DNA from: Nitrosomonadaceae bacterium
Lineage (GTDB): Bacteria > Pseudomonadota > Gammaproteobacteria > Burkholderiales > Nitrosomonadaceae
DNA: 64,000 nt
Reading direction: 5' to 3'
Assembly: GCA_014237605.1 (NCBI GenBank)
Contig: JAAZZR010000002.1
Coordinates: 1-64,000 of the forward strand
Positions 61,869 to 64,000 of the stretch are shown here, piece by piece. Made by a program: the position numbers and the translations under genes. The first letter of the stretch is position 1. Each line of letters starts with the position of its first letter. The notes below the pieces were generated by a model. That model saw only the letters and a list, made by a program, of their open reading frames with translations. It was not told where the DNA came from and ran no database searches.

Positions 61869-62087
61869 ATGGCTAAAGAAGAAACAATACAGATGCAAGG
61901 TGAGATACTTGAGACGTTGCCGAATGCAACATTTCGTGTCAAGCTCGAAAATGATCATGTTGTACTTGGCCATATTTCCGGTAAAATGCGGATGCATTAT
62001 ATTCGAATTTTACCGGGAGACAAGGTGACAGTTGATCTTACGCCTTATGATTTAAGTAGATGTCGAATTACTTTTCGCGCTAAATAG
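61869..62087 (+). CDS. infA: Translation initiation factor IF-1
   Basis: S1-like OB-fold protein blocking the A site during initiation. ATG 61869 ([15 protein letters not shown]) is preferred over TTG 61866, giving 72 residues. [32 protein letters not shown] is conserved. Normal place between secY and rpmJ. Confidence 0.95.
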   Translation: MAKEETIQMQGEILETLPNATFRVKLENDHVVLGHISGKMRMHYIRILPGDKVTVDLTPYDLSRCRITFRAK

Positions 62088-62102
62088 AAAAGGAATAGGA
62101 AT

Positions 62103-62219
62103 ATGAAAGTAAAGGCTTCAGTCAAAAAATTGTGCAGAAATTGCAAGGTTATTAGACGTAATCGTGTTGTGAGAGTGATTTGTAGTAAGGATCCAAGGCA
62201 TAAGCAGCGCCAAGGTTGA
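62103..62219 (+). CDS. rpmJ: 50S ribosomal protein L36 (zinc form), too short for the track
   Basis: 38 residues: [20 protein letters not shown] to PRHKQRQG. The zinc ribbon Cys11, Cys14, Cys27 and His33 is complete. Preceded by AAAGGA 10 bases upstream. Sits in the conserved infA-rpmJ-rpsM order. Confidence 0.95.
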   Translation: MKVKASVKKLCRNCKVIRRNRVVRVICSKDPRHKQRQG

Positions 62220-62279
62220 TTTAGAAGATATAGCTTTGGCTGTTATAATTGATCGTTTTATTATTTGTAGGAAGTTAGT

Positions 62280-62657
62280 ATGGCAAGAATTGCCGGAGTA
62301 AACATACCGAATCATCAGCATGCAGTAATTGCTTTGACGGCGATTTATGGTATAGGACGTACTGGGGCGCACCAGATTTGTGCTTCTGTAGGTATTGATA
62401 TATCTATAAAAATTAAAGATATTACTGACACGCAAATGGAGGAATTGCGTGAGCATGTAGCAAAATTCAGGGTTGAAGGTGATTTGCGTCGCGAAGTATC
62501 GATGAATATTAAACGTCTAACTGATCTTGGCTGCTATAGAGGACTACGACATCGCAGAGGATTGCCAGTTCGTGGTCAGAATACAAAAAATAATGCAAGA
62601 ACTAGGAAAGGCCCACGTAAAGCAATTCGTCAAACTAGTGGCAGGCCAGCAAGATAA
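62280..62657 (+). CDS. rpsM: 30S ribosomal protein S13
   Basis: Head protein contacting P-site tRNA. 125 residues. [27 protein letters not shown] start and [27 protein letters not shown] end are conserved. Opens the alpha cluster. Confidence 0.96.
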   Translation: MARIAGVNIPNHQHAVIALTAIYGIGRTGAHQICASVGIDISIKIKDITDTQMEELREHVAKFRVEGDLRREVSMNIKRLTDLGCYRGLRHRRGLPVRGQNTKNNARTRKGPRKAIRQTSGRPAR

Positions 62658-62705
62658 TTAATTATTGGTTAATAATAAATTGCAGAATAAAGGAAAAACT
62701 CAGAT

Positions 62706-63095
62706 ATGGTAAAGACAGCTACACGGGCACGTAAAAAAGTTAAGAAAAACGTAGCTGAAGGGATTGCGCATATTCACGCATCTTTTAACAATACTATTGT
62801 TACTATTACTGATCGTCAGGGTAATGCCTTGTCTTGGGCTACATCTGGTGGAGCTGGTTTTAATGGTTCACGAAAAAGTACTCCTTTTGCAGCTCAAGTC
62901 GCAGCTGAGAAAGCTAGTAAATACGCACAAGAGTGTGGAGTCAAAAATATTGAAGTGCGTATCAAGGGCCCCGGGCCTGGCAGGGAGTCTGCTGTACGTG
63001 CTCTAAACGCGGCTGGGTTTAAAATTACCAGCATTGCTGATGTGACACCATTTCCACATAATGGTTGCCGCGCCCCTAAAAAGCGTCGTATCTAA
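62706..63095 (+). CDS. rpsK: 30S ribosomal protein S11
   Basis: Platform protein. 129 residues. [26 protein letters not shown] start and [18 protein letters not shown] end. 48 bp after rpsM. Confidence 0.96.
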   Translation: MVKTATRARKKVKKNVAEGIAHIHASFNNTIVTITDRQGNALSWATSGGAGFNGSRKSTPFAAQVAAEKASKYAQECGVKNIEVRIKGPGPGRESAVRALNAAGFKITSIADVTPFPHNGCRAPKKRRI

Positions 63096-63110
63096 GGAGT
63101 TCAGAGTATT

Positions 63111-63737
63111 ATGGCTAGAAATCTTGATCCTAAATGTCGTCAATGTCGTCGTGAAGGTGAAAAATTATTCCTGAAGGGCGAGAAATGTTTTACAGACAAA
63201 TGCGCAATAGAGCGCAGAAATTACCCACCTGGACAACATGGACAGAAAAAAACACGGTTGTCTGACTATGGCGTTCAATTAAGGGCGAAACAAAAAATTC
63301 GTCGTATTTATGGAATACTTGAAGGTCAGTTTCGTATTAATTACAAATTGGCAGATAAGCAACGTGGTATTACAGGTGAAAACCTTCTCAAGCGGTTAGA
63401 GAGTCGTCTTGATACTGTTTCTTACCGTATGGGTTTTGGTGCCTCGCGAAATGAAGCGCGACAGATCGTTCGCCATAATGGAATACTTGTGAATGGTTCT
63501 CGTGTCAATATACCTTCTTATCAGGTTAATCCTGGTGATTTGGTAGAAGTAACTTCAAAAGCTAAAGACCAGCTGCGTATTAAGAATGCATTGGAAGCTG
63601 CTGAGAGACGTGCTTTTCCAGTGTGGATGGAAGTAGATGTTAAGGCAATGAAGGGAACTTTTAAGGCCCAGCCAGAGCGTTCTGAATTGCCTGCTACTAT
63701 TGAAGAATCGCTTGTTGTTGAATTATATTCTAAGTAA
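63111..63737 (+). CDS. rpsD: 30S ribosomal protein S4 (zinc-ligand form)
   Basis: Nucleates 30S assembly and in E. coli represses the alpha operon. 208 residues. The N-terminus keeps four Cys (CRQC, then CFTDKC), as in zinc-binding S4. The S4 RNA-binding domain [33 protein letters not shown] is intact. Confidence 0.96.
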   Translation: MARNLDPKCRQCRREGEKLFLKGEKCFTDKCAIERRNYPPGQHGQKKTRLSDYGVQLRAKQKIRRIYGILEGQFRINYKLADKQRGITGENLLKRLESRLDTVSYRMGFGASRNEARQIVRHNGILVNGSRVNIPSYQVNPGDLVEVTSKAKDQLRIKNALEAAERRAFPVWMEVDVKAMKGTFKAQPERSELPATIEESLVVELYSK

Positions 63738-63774
63738 CCAATTAATCAGAAAGTTTCCAGCGAAAGGATAGGCT

Positions 63775-64000
63775 ATGCCAAGTGATACTTTTCTCACACC
63801 AAGAATCATTAATGTTGAAAATATTTCTCCGTTACATGCGAAAGTAACTATGGAGCCTTTTGAGCGTGGTTATGGGCACACTCTGGGGAATGCAATAAGA
63901 CGTGTTCTACTATCTTCAATGCCTGGATTTGCACCAACAGAGGTCCAAATTAGTGGTGTAGTACATGAATACTCTGCTCTTGATGGTGTAGAGGAAGATG
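63775..64000 (+). CDS. rpoA: RNA polymerase alpha subunit (partial, 3' end off the window)
   Basis: Starts at ATG 63775 with AAAGGA upstream: [26 protein letters not shown], then [25 protein letters not shown], the alpha dimerisation motif. About 75 residues are visible. Normal place after rpsD. Confidence 0.96.
   Translation, partial: MPSDTFLTPRIINVENISPLHAKVTMEPFERGYGHTLGNAIRRVLLSSMPGFAPTEVQISGVVHEYSALDGVEED

Overview
The window is a gene-dense, AT-rich stretch of a bacterial chromosome. Gene order and protein sequences point to a betaproteobacterium, probably Nitrosomonadales-like; no search was possible, so this rests on recognised families and synteny. Supporting runs are amgK-murU-pepP-ubiH-dusB-fis-purH-purD-hemF, adk-pfp-hppA, trmJ/suhB divergent, rpsB-tsf-pyrH-frr-uppS-cdsA-dxr-rseP-bamA-fabZ-rnhB, aroA-cmk-rpsA-ihfB-pyrF and the str/S10/spc/alpha ribosomal clusters. 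I found no tRNA, rRNA, CRISPR, insertion sequence or phage gene.

Layout. 1-3.2 kb: methionine synthase (cut by the window edge) and ubiK, minus strand. 3.3-13.3 kb: plus-strand run for muramic-acid recycling (amgK, murU), a peptidase, ubiquinone synthesis (ubiH), tRNA modification (dusB), Fis, purine synthesis (purH, purD) and haem (hemF). 13.5-19.1 kb: a small exported protein, a 926-bp gene-free stretch with DnaA-box-like motifs, then adk and the pyrophosphate-energy pair pfp-hppA, closed by a clear terminator. 19.1-22.2 kb, minus: a DUF4870 protein, a 53-aa basic protein, a cysteine desulfurase and trmJ. 22.3-25.7 kb, plus: suhB and mutS. 25.8-37.4 kb, minus: slyD-like, rnhB, fabZ, bamA, rseP, dxr, cdsA, uppS, frr, pyrH, tsf, rpsB. 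37.7-40.9 kb: SirB-like protein, serine acetyltransferase and a lipoprotein. 41-46 kb: aroA, cmk, rpsA, ihfB, pyrF. 46.3-64 kb: ribosomal protein genes from rpsL to the start of rpoA, with fusA, tuf, secY and infA.

Two themes stand out. First, at four separate places where betaproteobacteria normally carry lipopolysaccharide genes, the flanking genes are present but the LPS genes are not: lptD beside amgK; lpxK/kdsB before adk; skp, lpxD, lpxA and lpxB around bamA-fabZ-rnhB; lapA/lapB between ihfB and pyrF. This suggests an outer membrane that keeps BamA but has lost lipid A/LPS, as in a reduced, host-associated genome. Second, four otherwise full-length core genes each carry one lesion: adk has ATA in place of its start ATG, purH and mutS each have one in-frame TAA, and secY has a 2-bp deletion in a TA repeat. 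Either the genome is decaying, with mutS loss as a possible contributor, or the assembly has base errors. Read coverage would decide, and the secY lesion makes sequence error a serious possibility.

Other oddities are a histone-H1-like Lys/Ala tail of about 140 residues on ribosomal protein S3, a str operon that follows pyrF rather than rpoC and has its own promoter, leader hairpin and duplicated RBS-start, and a mini-ORF in front of aroA.
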